64,000 bases of DNA from Lentzea cavernae (GTDB taxonomy: Bacteria; Actinomycetota; Actinomycetes; Mycobacteriales; Pseudonocardiaceae). The DNA lies in the NCBI RefSeq assembly GCF_014653695.1, contig NZ_BNAR01000017.1, positions 1 through 64,000 on the forward strand, in the 5' to 3' direction. Below the pieces are notes generated by a model. It was not told the origin of the DNA, ran no database searches, and saw nothing but the letters and a program-made list of their open reading frames with translations. A program made the translations under genes and the position numbers. Numbering within the stretch: the stretch's first letter is position 1; each line of letters starts with the position of its first letter. Of the stretch, positions 8,963 to 18,900 are shown piece after piece.

Positions 8963-10524
8963 TAGGCGCACCGGGTTCCGTCAGCGGGCAACGTCTGGTC
9001 GATCAGGTACTTCACGCCCGCGCTGTCCACGCACTGGTCACCCTGCAGGAAGACCGTGTGCTGGACGCCCTCGAACGTCAGCAGCCGCGAGTTGAGCGCT
9101 TTGGCCAGGTTCACGCCCGCCTCGTAGGGCGTGGCCGGGTCACCGGTCGTGGAGATGACCAGCAGCGGCGGGATGCCGTCGGCCTTGGGCGGGCCGGTGC
9201 GGGCGGTGACGGGGGCGGGCCAGAACGCGCACGAGTCGAGTGCCGCGCCCGCCGGGTTGCCGTCGTCGAGGAACGGCGCCGCCTCCTTGTACTTCTTCTG
9301 CGTCTCCAACAGCGCGTTCTTGTCCGTCAGCCGTGCGTCGTCGACGCAGTGCACGGCGTTGAACGCGTCCGTGATGGTCGAGTACTGGCCCTGGTCGTCG
9401 CGGTCGAAGTACGCGTCGGCCAGACGCAGCAGCGTGGTGCCCTTGCCGCTCTTGAGCTCCTGGAGGCCGTTGAGCAGGATCGGCCACAGCTGCTCCGAGT
9501 ACATCGCCTGGATCGCCGCGGTGATGGCGTCGTTGTAGGACAGCTTGCGGGCGCCGACGTCGATCGGCTTCTGGATCAGCGGTGTGGTGAGCTGCCGGAA
9601 GCTCGCGTTGGCATCGCCGTCCAGCGGGCAGTCCTTCTTCTCACGGCACCACTTCACGAACTCGTCGAAGGCCTTCTGGAAGCCGGCGGCCTGGGCGACC
9701 AGCGACGCGAGCTGGTCCTGGGTGGGGTCGACTGCGCCGTCGAGGATCAGTGCGCGCACGTTCTGGGGGAAGGTCTCGGCGTACTCAGTGCCTATCCGGG
9801 TGCCGTACGAGTACCCGACGTAGCTCAGCTTCGCGTCGCCGAGCGCAGAGCGGAGGACATCCATGTCCTTAACTACGTCCCGCGTGCCCAAATTGGCGAG
9901 CATTGATGCACCGAATTTTGTACCGGCGGCACACTTCTCGGCATACGCCCTGTTCTCTTGCTCCGTTTGGGCGATTCCGGCCGGACTCGTGTCCGTGTCG
10001 AGGTCCAAACGCTCCGCGTCGCGCTCCGGTCCGGTGAGGCAGGAGACCGCCGGTTCGCTCGCGCCGATGCCCCTCGGGTCGAACCCGATGAGGTCGAACC
10101 GCTCCGCGAGGTCGGTCTTGCGGTAGGTCGAGACCATGCCCGCGGCCGACGCCATGCCGGACGCGCCGGGGCCGCCGGGGTTGGTCAGCAACGAGCCGAT
10201 CTTTTGCCCGGTGGCCTTGTGGCGGAGCACGCCGATCGTGATCGTGTCGCCGGTTGGTTTGCTGTAGTCGAGGGGAACCCTCAGGCGGGTGCACTCAACG
10301 TCGCGCTTGGTGCCGTACGCGTCCCTGCTGGAGCCCGTGGTGGCGTAAGGAGCGCAGTTCTCCCAGCCGAGCTTCTGGCCGTAGAACTCCTCCAGACCAG
10401 CGGGGACGACGCCCGCCGGGCCTGCCTTCTCGAAGGCGACGCCGGGCTTGGACGTCCCGTCGATGATCGACGTGCACGACGCGAGCAGGGGAATGACGAG
10501 CAACACGCTCAAGAGTCGGACCAC
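8962..10524 (-). CDS. Lipoprotein alpha/beta-hydrolase peptidase, Hip1/TAP-like (copy 1)
   Basis: A 520-residue protein, the same length as its M. tuberculosis counterparts Rv2223c and Rv2224c. The lipobox LLASC places the lipidated cysteine at residue 17. The oxyanion motif NPGGPGASG, the nucleophile elbow GYSYG and the C-terminal histidine region GVQHTVFLQG form the expected serine hydrolase machinery. It starts with GTG, 29 bp from the divergent nadE start. Hip1 processes envelope proteins in mycobacteria; the substrate here is unknown. Together with glnA2 and panB it marks the conserved actinobacterial neighbourhood. Confidence 0.84.
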   Translation of the reverse strand: MVRLLSVLLVIPLLASCTSIIDGTSKPGVAFEKAGPAGVVPAGLEEFYGQKLGWENCAPYATTGSSRDAYGTKRDVECTRLRVPLDYSKPTGDTITIGVLRHKATGQKIGSLLTNPGGPGASGMASAAGMVSTYRKTDLAERFDLIGFDPRGIGASEPAVSCLTGPERDAERLDLDTDTSPAGIAQTEQENRAYAEKCAAGTKFGASMLANLGTRDVVKDMDVLRSALGDAKLSYVGYSYGTRIGTEYAETFPQNVRALILDGAVDPTQDQLASLVAQAAGFQKAFDEFVKWCREKKDCPLDGDANASFRQLTTPLIQKPIDVGARKLSYNDAITAAIQAMYSEQLWPILLNGLQELKSGKGTTLLRLADAYFDRDDQGQYSTITDAFNAVHCVDDARLTDKNALLETQKKYKEAAPFLDDGNPAGAALDSCAFWPAPVTARTGPPKADGIPPLLVISTTGDPATPYEAGVNLAKALNSRLLTFEGVQHTVFLQGDQCVDSAGVKYLIDQTLPADGTRCA

Positions 10525-10553
10525 AGCCCGATGGTATGGGAGATGATGAGGGC

Positions 10554-12266
10554 ATGCCGCAGCTTCGGATCGCGCTAGCCCAGGTCAACGCCACTGTCGG
10601 CGATCTCGCGGGCAACGCTTCGCTGGTCGTGGACTGGACGCGCAAGGCCCGTGAGGGCGGCGCCCACCTCGTCGTGTTCCCCGAGATGGTGCTGACCGGC
10701 TACCCGGTCGAGGACCTGGCGATCCGCACGTCGTTCGCCCGCGCGTCCGCCGAGGCGCTGGAGGCCCTGGCCGGTTCGCTCGACGCCGCCGGCCTCGGTG
10801 ACGTCGCCGCCGTCGTCGGGTACCTGGAGCACGACTCCGCAGGCCCCCGCAACGCCGCCGCCGTCCTGCACGGCGGCCGGATCGTCGCGCGGCAGAGCAA
10901 GCACCACCTGCCGAACTACGGCGTGTTCGACGAACGCCGCTACTTCAAGCCGGGGTCGTCGCTCGACATCGTGCGGATCAACGGCGTCGAGGTCGGCATG
11001 GTGATCTGCGAGGACCTGTGGCAGGACGGCGGCCCGATCACCGCGCTCGGTGACGCCGGCGTCGACGTCGTGGTCTCGCCCAACGCCTCGCCGTACGAGC
11101 GCAACAAGGACGACCAGCGGCTGCCGCTCGTCGCCCGTCGCGCCGCCGAGGCCCACGCGCCCCTCGCCTACTGCAACCTGGTCGGCGGCCAGGACGAGCT
11201 GGTGTTCGACGGCGACTCGCTCGTCGTGTCCGCCGAAGGCCGGTTGGTGGGGCGGGCGCCGCAGTTCGTCGAGCACCTGATGTTCGTCGACTTCGACCTC
11301 CCCGGCGGCCGCGAGTACGAGCAGGGCCAGATCGGCGACTTCTACGTGCGCCGCGTGTCCCTCTCCGACGCCGTGCCGGCCTACGAGCCGTTGCCCGCGC
11401 CGCGCGTGTTCGAGCCGCTGTCCGATGAGGCAGAGGTGTGGCACGCGCTCGTCACCGGCCTGCGCGACTACGTGCACAAGAACGGCTTCCGGTCCGTGGT
11501 GCTCGGTCTGTCCGGTGGCATCGACTCGGCCGTGGTGGCCTCTCTGGCCGTGGACGCCCTCGGCGCCGACTCGGTCTACGGCGTCTCGATGCCGTCCTCC
11601 TACTCGTCCGAGCACTCGCGTTCGGACGCCTCCGACATGGCCGAGCGCACCGGCCTGCACTTCACCACCGAGCCGATCGGCGAGATGGTCGACGTGTACG
11701 TCTCCCAGCTCAAGCTGACCGGCCTCGCCGAGGAGAACATCCAGGCCCGGTGCCGCGGCATGCTGCTGATGGCGTTGTCGAACCAGCACGGCCACCTGGT
11801 CCTGGCGACGGGCAACAAGTCCGAGCTCGCCGTGGGCTACTCGACCATCTACGGCGACGCGGTCGGCGGCTACGCCCCGATCAAGGACGTGCTGAAGACC
11901 CTGGTCTGGGACCTCGCCCGGTGGCGCAACGCCGAGGCGGAGAAGCGCGGCGAGACCCCGCCCATCCCGGAGAACTCGATCTCCAAGCCCCCGTCGGCCG
12001 AACTGCGCCCCGGACAGGTCGACACCGACTCGCTGCCGGACTACGAGATCCTCGACGCCCTGCTGGACGACTACGTCCACTGCGACCGCGGGTACGACGA
12101 CCTGCTGGCCGCGGGCCACGACCCGGCCCTGGTCGACCGGGTGCTGCGGATGGTCGACAAGGCCGAGTACAAGCGCCGCCAGTACCCGCCGGGCACCAAG
12201 ATCTCGAACAAGGCCTTCGGCCGGGACCGCCGCCTGCCGATCACCAACGGGTGGCGCGAGGGCTAG
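10554..12266 (+). CDS. nadE: Glutamine-dependent NAD+ synthetase
   Basis: A 570-residue two-domain enzyme that makes NAD+ from deamido-NAD+, ATP and glutamine, the last step of NAD biosynthesis. The N-terminal nitrilase-type glutaminase shows the Glu-Lys-Cys triad in FPEMVLTGYP, SKHHLPNYG and VICEDLW. The C-terminal synthetase carries the PP-loop LGLSGGIDSAV. I chose the ATG at 10554 over one 18 bp upstream because GAGG lies just before it and MPQLRIALAQ is the usual family start. Its TAG stop shares a CTAG palindrome with the stop of the convergent gene. Confidence 0.95.
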   Translation: MPQLRIALAQVNATVGDLAGNASLVVDWTRKAREGGAHLVVFPEMVLTGYPVEDLAIRTSFARASAEALEALAGSLDAAGLGDVAAVVGYLEHDSAGPRNAAAVLHGGRIVARQSKHHLPNYGVFDERRYFKPGSSLDIVRINGVEVGMVICEDLWQDGGPITALGDAGVDVVVSPNASPYERNKDDQRLPLVARRAAEAHAPLAYCNLVGGQDELVFDGDSLVVSAEGRLVGRAPQFVEHLMFVDFDLPGGREYEQGQIGDFYVRRVSLSDAVPAYEPLPAPRVFEPLSDEAEVWHALVTGLRDYVHKNGFRSVVLGLSGGIDSAVVASLAVDALGADSVYGVSMPSSYSSEHSRSDASDMAERTGLHFTTEPIGEMVDVYVSQLKLTGLAEENIQARCRGMLLMALSNQHGHLVLATGNKSELAVGYSTIYGDAVGGYAPIKDVLKTLVWDLARWRNAEAEKRGETPPIPENSISKPPSAELRPGQVDTDSLPDYEILDALLDDYVHCDRGYDDLLAAGHDPALVDRVLRMVDKAEYKRRQYPPGTKISNKAFGRDRRLPITNGWREG

Positions 12267-13315
12267 CAGAGGGCCCTGTCCTGGGCCTCCCTCACGCGCG
12301 CCTCGGCCTGGGCCGGGTCGCCGAGCACGCCGGGCAGCGCGGTCTGCACGACCGCCGCCGCCCGCCCCGTGTCGGTGGCGCCGCCCAGCGAGTAGTAGCC
12401 GTGGAAGCCGCCGTTGTGGCCCCACATGGTGACGCCGCAGGTCAGTTCGGTGCTGAACAGGCCCAGTCCGTAGCGGGTGCCTGGTGCGCCGGTTTCAACG
12501 GTGGTGCGCATCTGCGCGAGTTGCGCGGATGGGAGCAGGTTCCCTGCCAGCAGGCCGCGGTAGAAGGCAGCCAGGTCCTTCGGCGTCGAGATCAACTGGC
12601 CCGCGGCCCACGCCCAGGACGGGTCCATGGTGGTCACGTCGATGACCTTCGACTTCGGGTCGCTCTCGTTTTCCAGGTGCACGCCTCGTGCGTACGGCTG
12701 CCGCAGACCTTCGTCGCCTTGGGTCGGCCAGTAGGTGTCTTTGAGCTTCAACCGCTTGATCACCCGTGTGGAGACTTCCTCCTGGATCGGGCGGCCGGTC
12801 ACCTTTTGCACGAGAAGGCCCAGGGCGACGTAGTTGGTGTTGGTGTAGCGGAAACCCGCGCCGGGCGGGAACTGGGCGGGCTTGGCCAGTGCCGCGTCCA
12901 GCAGGTCGTGCGGGCTCAGGTAGCGGTGGCGGACCTGGTCCGGGCGGTCGAGCCCGATGCCGTCGGTGTACTCGGGCAGGCCGCTGGTGTGTTGCAGCAG
13001 CTGGCGAACGGTGACGCCGCCCAGCTTCGGGTCCGGCAGCCTGCCGTCGAGGTCGATCCTGCCCTCGGCCACGAGCTGGAGCACGACCACGGCCACGAAC
13101 GCCTTGGTGTTGCTGCCTATTCTCACGTGCGCGTTCGCCGGTGTGGCTCCGGCATTGTAAGAGCGTTCCGCGTTGTGGCGCTGGACGGACATCATCGCCG
13201 CCGGCGCGTGGCCCTCGTCGACGATGCGGTGCACGGCCTCGCGCATCTGGTCCGCGCCCGGCCCCGCTCCGGTCATGCCCACCGCGATCGCCAGTGCCGC
13301 TGCTGTCAGGTTCAT
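12263..13315 (-). CDS. Serine hydrolase of the beta-lactamase/D-Ala-D-Ala carboxypeptidase family
   Basis: A 350-residue protein with an N-terminal hydrophobic stretch compatible with a signal peptide. The class C-type motifs are SNTK (nucleophile Ser68, Lys71), YTN in the middle, and HNG (WGHNGG) near the C-terminus. Related proteins are peptidases or esterases as often as true beta-lactamases, so resistance should not be assumed. The start is fixed by a strong GGAGGGGG ribosome site before the ATG at 13315. Reading further upstream in the same frame is open but has no family similarity. Confidence 0.82.
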   Translation of the reverse strand: MNLTAAALAIAVGMTGAGPGADQMREAVHRIVDEGHAPAAMMSVQRHNAERSYNAGATPANAHVRIGSNTKAFVAVVVLQLVAEGRIDLDGRLPDPKLGGVTVRQLLQHTSGLPEYTDGIGLDRPDQVRHRYLSPHDLLDAALAKPAQFPPGAGFRYTNTNYVALGLLVQKVTGRPIQEEVSTRVIKRLKLKDTYWPTQGDEGLRQPYARGVHLENESDPKSKVIDVTTMDPSWAWAAGQLISTPKDLAAFYRGLLAGNLLPSAQLAQMRTTVETGAPGTRYGLGLFSTELTCGVTMWGHNGGFHGYYSLGGATDTGRAAAVVQTALPGVLGDPAQAEARVREAQDRALC

Positions 13316-13422
13316 GTCTCCCCCTCCGTGGATGTCGTGGCACACGATGTCGGGGAGGAGGGGATCGGCGCAGTGCCTCAGGCTGCCGGGAGAACAGGGC
13401 AGCCTGCTCCACCACGCCTGAC

Positions 13423-14091
13423 CTATCGGCGGACTCCCTCGTAGATCCGTGTCACCCGTGCCTGGTCCAGGGGCATGCAGAAGGAGAGATTCACTCCTGT
13501 GTGGACGGCGACCAGGGTTTCCCCTCGTCGCCACCACGTGTCGGTGACACCACGCACCTCGGGGACCGGCTCGAAACCGTCCAGGTCGACTTCCTCGCGG
13601 TCGATCCTGCTGATCCGGGTCGCTCGGTGGACCGCGTCGTACGCCAGAGCCATGGCCTCGATCCAGCCCTCGACCGACTCGTGCAGGGCGACCGGTGCGT
13701 GGGCGCGGACCGCGAACTCGTCGTTCGGGCCTATCTCGAACCCGAAGCACCCGGAGGTCCGCTCCAGCCCTGATTCGAACCGCCAGCCGCCTTCCGGGCT
13801 CGGCTCCAGGCAGTCGGCGGCGAGGTACCACGGCCCCTCGTCGTACAGCGGAGCGGGCGGCAGCACCAGTCCGCCCCATCGCCGGTCGTACTCCTCGTAC
13901 CTGTCGACCTGTTCCTCGGGGATGCCCCGCTCCAGCAGGCGCCGGCGGCGATCGGGAGGTGTCTCGAGGTCGAACCAGTGGCAGTAGTCGCGGATGAACT
14001 GCTCGGCTCGCGATGTGAGCCCGTCAGGGCATCTGATGAAAGGTCGTATGCCGCAATAGTAAGAGTGGAGCCTGCTCCACCGCGCGAACAT
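13423..14091 (-). CDS. Hypothetical protein, about 222 residues
   Basis: Not recognised. The product is acidic and aromatic-rich, with WFDLETPPDRRRRLL and several Trp/Tyr clusters, and no signal peptide or membrane segment. I chose the ATG at 14091 because an upstream start would overlap the divergent histidine kinase gene. The next gene on the strand, the serine hydrolase, starts 107 bp downstream with its own ribosome site. A 12-bp direct repeat (AGCCTGCTCCAC) flanks the gene at 13401 and 14069, which could mean insertion or could be chance. Confidence 0.55.
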   Translation of the reverse strand: MFARWSRLHSYYCGIRPFIRCPDGLTSRAEQFIRDYCHWFDLETPPDRRRRLLERGIPEEQVDRYEEYDRRWGGLVLPPAPLYDEGPWYLAADCLEPSPEGGWRFESGLERTSGCFGFEIGPNDEFAVRAHAPVALHESVEGWIEAMALAYDAVHRATRISRIDREEVDLDGFEPVPEVRGVTDTWWRRGETLVAVHTGVNLSFCMPLDQARVTRIYEGVRR

Positions 14092-14116
14092 TTGCCGCCC
14101 GGCTACGTTTGCCCTC

Positions 14117-15307
14117 ATGAAACGGATCTGGGCCGCGATCATCTACCTCGCGACGGGGCTGCTGACGGCCATCGTGTCGTGGCTGGCGCTGGGCATCCTG
14201 ATCCTGTCCGTGGTCATCCTGCCGCTGCTGCCCGTCACCGCGCCCTACATGCGCCGGATCGTCGACTTCGACCGGCGGCGGCTCGCCCGGTACGCCGGCG
14301 TCGAGATCCCGCCGCCCCCGCCTCTCGACGGGCCGTGGTTGCACCGGGCGCAGCGGGTGCTGGCCGACCCGGACAGTCGCCGGGACGGCATCTGGCTGAT
14401 CACGCACGCCCTGTTCGGCACGTTGTTCGGGGCGGTCGCCATCGGGATCGGCGGTTCGCTGGTGCAGCAGCCGGTCGTGCTGCTGGGCTGGTGGATCTTC
14501 CCGGGCGGGAACGAGAACTCGTTCGGCCTGCACGTCGACTCGTGGCCGAAGGCGTTCCTCAGCGTGCCGATCGGGATCGTGCTCGCGCTCATCATGACCC
14601 AGATCCCGCGGTTGGCCGATCTCGACGCCAAGTGGGCGCGGAAGTTGTTGTCGCCGCCGAAGGCGTCGCTGGAGAAGCGGCTGGCCGAAGTGGTCGCGAC
14701 GCGGGCGGCGGCGTTGCAGGCGCACGGGGCCGAGCTCAGGCGGATCGAGCGGAACCTGCACGACGGGACGCAGAACAAGCTCGTCGGTGTGGTCATGATG
14801 CTCGGGATCGCGGAGCGGACGCTCAAGCAGAACCCCGACAACGCGTTGCAGGCGCTGCTGCGGGCGCAGGACGCGGCCGGCGACGCCCTGGAAGAGCTTC
14901 GCAACGTCGTGCGGAGCATTCATCCGCCCGTGCTGGAGGACTTGGGGCTGGACGGGGCGATCCAGGCGTTGGCGGCCCGGTGCCCGGTGCCGTGCGTGCT
15001 CACGGCCGAGCACCTGGGGCGGTTGCCCGCGGCGGTGGAGGCGGCGGCGTACTTCGCGGTGGCCGAGGCGCTCACCAACGTGGCCAAGCACAGCGGGGCG
15101 CGGCACGCGTGGGTCAGTCTGACCATCGACCAGGACCGGCTCGCCGTGGTCGTCCACGACGACGGCAAGGGCGGCGCGGACGAGAAGCAGGGGACGGGGC
15201 TGGACGGCATTCGCGGCAGGGTGGCGGCGCTGGACGGCACCGCGGAAGTGAGCAGTCCCGAGGGTGGCCCTACCGTTCTCACCGTCGTGCTACCTGTGGG
15301 GAAGTGA
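14117..15307 (+). CDS. Membrane sensor histidine kinase, NarL/HisKA_3 type
   Basis: A 396-residue kinase. Residues 1-190 contain about four hydrophobic segments with short loops and no large external sensor domain, as in DesK-like or PspC-neighbour kinases. The dimerisation/phosphoacceptor motif is IERNLHDGTQN, with His215. The ATPase domain shows the N box AEALTNVAKHSGA and the G box GTGLDGIRGR. It forms a two-gene operon with the response regulator 3 bp downstream. The signal is unknown; the family often senses membrane state or envelope stress. Confidence 0.88.
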   Translation: MKRIWAAIIYLATGLLTAIVSWLALGILILSVVILPLLPVTAPYMRRIVDFDRRRLARYAGVEIPPPPPLDGPWLHRAQRVLADPDSRRDGIWLITHALFGTLFGAVAIGIGGSLVQQPVVLLGWWIFPGGNENSFGLHVDSWPKAFLSVPIGIVLALIMTQIPRLADLDAKWARKLLSPPKASLEKRLAEVVATRAAALQAHGAELRRIERNLHDGTQNKLVGVVMMLGIAERTLKQNPDNALQALLRAQDAAGDALEELRNVVRSIHPPVLEDLGLDGAIQALAARCPVPCVLTAEHLGRLPAAVEAAAYFAVAEALTNVAKHSGARHAWVSLTIDQDRLAVVVHDDGKGGADEKQGTGLDGIRGRVAALDGTAEVSSPEGGPTVLTVVLPVGK

Positions 15308-15310
15308 CCT

Positions 15311-15958
15311 ATGCGCATCGTGATCGCCGAAGACGACGCTCTGCTTCGTGAGGGGCTGACGTTGTTGTTGCGCAACGAAGGCATCGAAGTGGCGGCGGCG
15401 ACGGACAACCCCGTCGACTTCCTGGAGGCCGTGGCCGAGCACGAGCCGGACATCGCCGTGGTGGACGTGCGGATGCCGCCGACGTTCACCGACGAGGGCC
15501 TGAAGGCCGCGGTCGAGGCACGGCGCCGGCACCCGAAGCTGGCCGTGCTGGTCCTCAGCGCGTGGGTCGAGCAGAGCTACGCGCACGAACTGCTCGCCGG
15601 CACCAACGGCGGCGTCGGTTACCTGCTCAAGGAACGCGTCGGCAAGGTCGCGGACTTCCTCGACTCGCTGCACCGCGTCGCGAACGGCGGCACGGCGCTC
15701 GACCCCGAGGTCGTGTCGCAGCTGCTGGTGCGGCGCAGGTCAGACGACGCGCTCAGCGTGTTGTCACCGCGGGAGCGCGAGGTCCTCGGGCTGATGGCGG
15801 AAGGGCTGTCGAACGCCGCCATCGGCGAGAAGCTCGTCATCAGCGCGGGAGCCGTGCACAAGCACATCGGCAACGTGTTCCTGAAGCTCGGCCTCAACAG
15901 CGAGGACGGCTCGGGAGACCGGCGCGTGCAAGCGGTGCTCGCGTACCTGGATCACTGA
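15311..15958 (+). CDS. NarL/LuxR-type response regulator
   Basis: A 215-residue partner of the kinase just upstream. The receiver domain has acidic pocket residues in IAEDDALL, the phosphoacceptor Asp52 in VVDVRMPP, and the conserved lysine in LLKERV. The C-terminal LuxR helix-turn-helix begins at LSPREREVLGLMAEG and ends with the recognition segment VHKHIGNVFLKLGL. Its final bases overlap the end of the convergent lysX gene by 7 bp. Targets cannot be inferred; the kinase operon or lysX are candidates only because of position. Confidence 0.9.
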   Translation: MRIVIAEDDALLREGLTLLLRNEGIEVAAATDNPVDFLEAVAEHEPDIAVVDVRMPPTFTDEGLKAAVEARRRHPKLAVLVLSAWVEQSYAHELLAGTNGGVGYLLKERVGKVADFLDSLHRVANGGTALDPEVVSQLLVRRRSDDALSVLSPREREVLGLMAEGLSNAAIGEKLVISAGAVHKHIGNVFLKLGLNSEDGSGDRRVQAVLAYLDH

Positions 15959-18900
15959 GGGCGGACGAACGGGAACAGCACGGTCTGCCGGATCGACGTG
16001 CCGGTCAGCATCATCAGCAACCGGTCCACGCCCATGCCGAGCCCACCGGTGGGTGGCATGCCGTGCTCCAGCGCCCGCAGGAAGTCCTCGTCCAGCTCCA
16101 TCGCCTCGACGTCACCGGACGCGGCCTTCAGCGACTGCGCCTCCAACCGGCGCCGCTGCTCCAGCGGGTCGGTCAGCTCCGAGTAGGCCGTGCCGATCTC
16201 CGCGCCGAACGCCACCAGGTCCCACCGCTCGGCCAAGCGCGGGTCGGCGCGGTGCTGCCGGGTCAGCGGTGACACCGAGGTCGGGAAGTCGATGTAAAAG
16301 GTCGGGCCGACGGTGTTCGCCTCGACGAACGAGTCGTAGGCCTCCTGCACGAGCTGGCCGTGGTCCCAGTCCTCGTTGACCTCCACGCCTCGCGCGGACA
16401 GCAGCGACCGCAGGTCCGCGACGGAGGTGTCCGGGGTGATCTCGGCACTCAGCGCCTCGGAAACGGCTGTGTAGACCGGGACCACCGGCCACTGTCCCGA
16501 CAGGTCGAACGTGCCGTCCGGGCGGTGCGCGACCTCGGAGCCGAACGCCTCGCGGGCCGCGTGCTGGATCAGGGTGCGGACCAGGTCGAGCATGACGCGG
16601 TAGTCCGCATAGGACTGGTAGGCCTCGAGCATCGTGAACTCGGGGTTGTGGGTGGCGTCCGCGCCCTCGTTGCGGAAGTTGCGGTTCAGCTCGAACACCC
16701 GGTCCACACCTGCGACGCACAGCCGTTTCAGGTACAGCTCCGGCGCGATCCGCAGGTACATGCGCATGTCGTAGGCGTTGATGTGGGTGACGAACGGCCG
16801 GGCGTTCGCGCCGCCGTGCACGGCCTGCAGCATCGGCGTCTCGACCTCGAGGTACTCCTGCGAGTGCAGGAACTCGCGCACGCTGCGGATGACGTCGCTG
16901 CGCAGCTTCAGCAGGTGCGCCGAGTCGGAGTTCACCACCAGGTCGAGGTAGCGCTGGCGGACCCGGGCCTCCGGGTCGGTGAAGCCCTTCCGCTTGTCGG
17001 GCAACGGGTGCAGGCACTTCGCGGTCATCGTCCACGACGACGCCAGCACCGAGATCTCGCCGTGGTCGGACTTGATCACCCGCCCCGTCACGCCGACGTG
17101 GTCGCCGAGGTCGACGTCCGACTTCCACGACGTCAGGGCCTCCCCCAGCGCGTCGGCGGTCAGCATCAGCTGGATCTCGCCGCTGAAGTCGCGGATCCGC
17201 GCGAAGCAGAGCTTGCCCATCTCCCGCAGCGCCACCACGCGTCCGGTGACCGACACCTCCTCGCCGAAGCGTTCCCGTGCTCCCGCGAGGAGATCCGTGC
17301 GCGCGAACCCGACCGGGTACGGGTCGACGCCCTGGGACAGCAGCCGTTCGACCTTCGCGATCCGCACCCGGACCTGCTCGGGCCTGCGCACGGATTTCGG
17401 TTCGACGCGGATCGCGTCGATCTCGGCCACCTTCAAGGCGAAGTCGTGGCTGACGTCCGTCTTCTGCAACGCCCGCTTGCGCAGAGACCGCAGCGACGGC
17501 ACGAAACCCTCGGCGACACCGGCGGCGATGCTGACCCTCGGCAACGACCGGGAGCGCTGGTAGCAGAGGAAACGCGGCTCCCACTCCGGCAGGTACTTGG
17601 CGTTCGACCGGTACAGCGACTCCAGCTGGAAGAACCGCGACGCCAGGGACAGCACGCTCCGCCACGCCCGCAGCACGGGACCGGCGCCGATCTTCTCGCC
17701 CTCCTCGAACACCGCGCGGAACATCGCGAAGTTCAACGAGATCCGTTGCACGCCGAGGTGTCCGGCGGCGGCAGCGAGCTGGGCGACCATGTACTCGTTG
17801 AGGCCGTTCTCCGCCGCGCGGTCGCGGCGCATCAGGTCCAGGGACACACCGCGACGGCCCCACGGCACGAACGACAGCAGGCCGCGCAACGCGCCCGAGG
17901 CGTCGTAGGCCTCGACCATCACGCACCGGCCGTCACCCGGATCTCCCAGGCGCCCCAGCGCCATCGAGAACCCGCGCTCGGTCTCGGCACCGCGCCACGC
18001 CTCCGCGAGGTCGAGGATCGACGCCATCTCGTCCGGCGCGATCTCGCTGTGGCGGCGGACCCGCGTGGTGTACCCGGCCCGTTCGACGCGCGAGACCGCC
18101 TGGCGCAGGCCCTTGCGCTCCGGACCGGCGAGGACGAACCGGCGGACGTCGAGGATCGCCTCGTCACCAATCTCCAGCGCCTTCAGCCCGGCGTCGGAGT
18201 AGACCTGCGCACCTCGTTCGGAAGCGCCGAGCACACCGGGCATCCAGCCGTACGTGCGCGCCTCGGCCAGCCACGCGAGGACGGCCTCCGGCCAGTGCTC
18301 CTCGTCGCCGATCGGGTCCGCCGAGGCCAGCGTCACGCCGCCGATCACCCGGTAGGTCAGAGCGGCACGGCCCGATGCCGCGAACACGACGCTCTTGTCG
18401 CGCCTGGTCGCGAAGTAGCCCAGCGAGTCGGGCTCACCGTCGGCGGCGAGCAACCGGCGAACGTCCAGCTCCTGGTCGGGAGTGATCATGCTCTGGGTGC
18501 GGACGCCGCGGAAGAACAGGTACATCGCCCTGACCGCGACCAGCGCGCCGCCGAGACCCAGCACCACGCTCAGCCACTGCGGGCCCTCGGGGATGTCGAG
18601 CCGGCCCAGCCGCACGACCTCACCCGTGGCCTGGTTCGCCGCCCACGCGAGCTTGTCGGTCTGCGCGACGAGCCTGCCGGGGAAGACCTCGGCGAGGGCC
18701 CAGCCGGCCAGGACCAGCGCGATCATGCCGAGCACGAACGACGCGAGCGCGCGCCGCCAGGCACCGCGGGCCAGCCGGGCGGGGAACGCCTCGCGCACCA
18801 CGAACAGCAGCGCCACGAACAGCAGCGAGGTCGTGGCGCCGATACCCAGAAACGCCCAGTGCGGTTCTTCGCCCGCGTCCAGGACTTCTTCAGGTGCCAG

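Noticed and set aside
13401..14080. 12-bp direct repeat AGCCTGCTCCAC flanking the 222-residue hypothetical gene
   Set aside because: It might mark an insertion, but at 12 bp with no transposase or integrase nearby it is not enough to call a mobile element.
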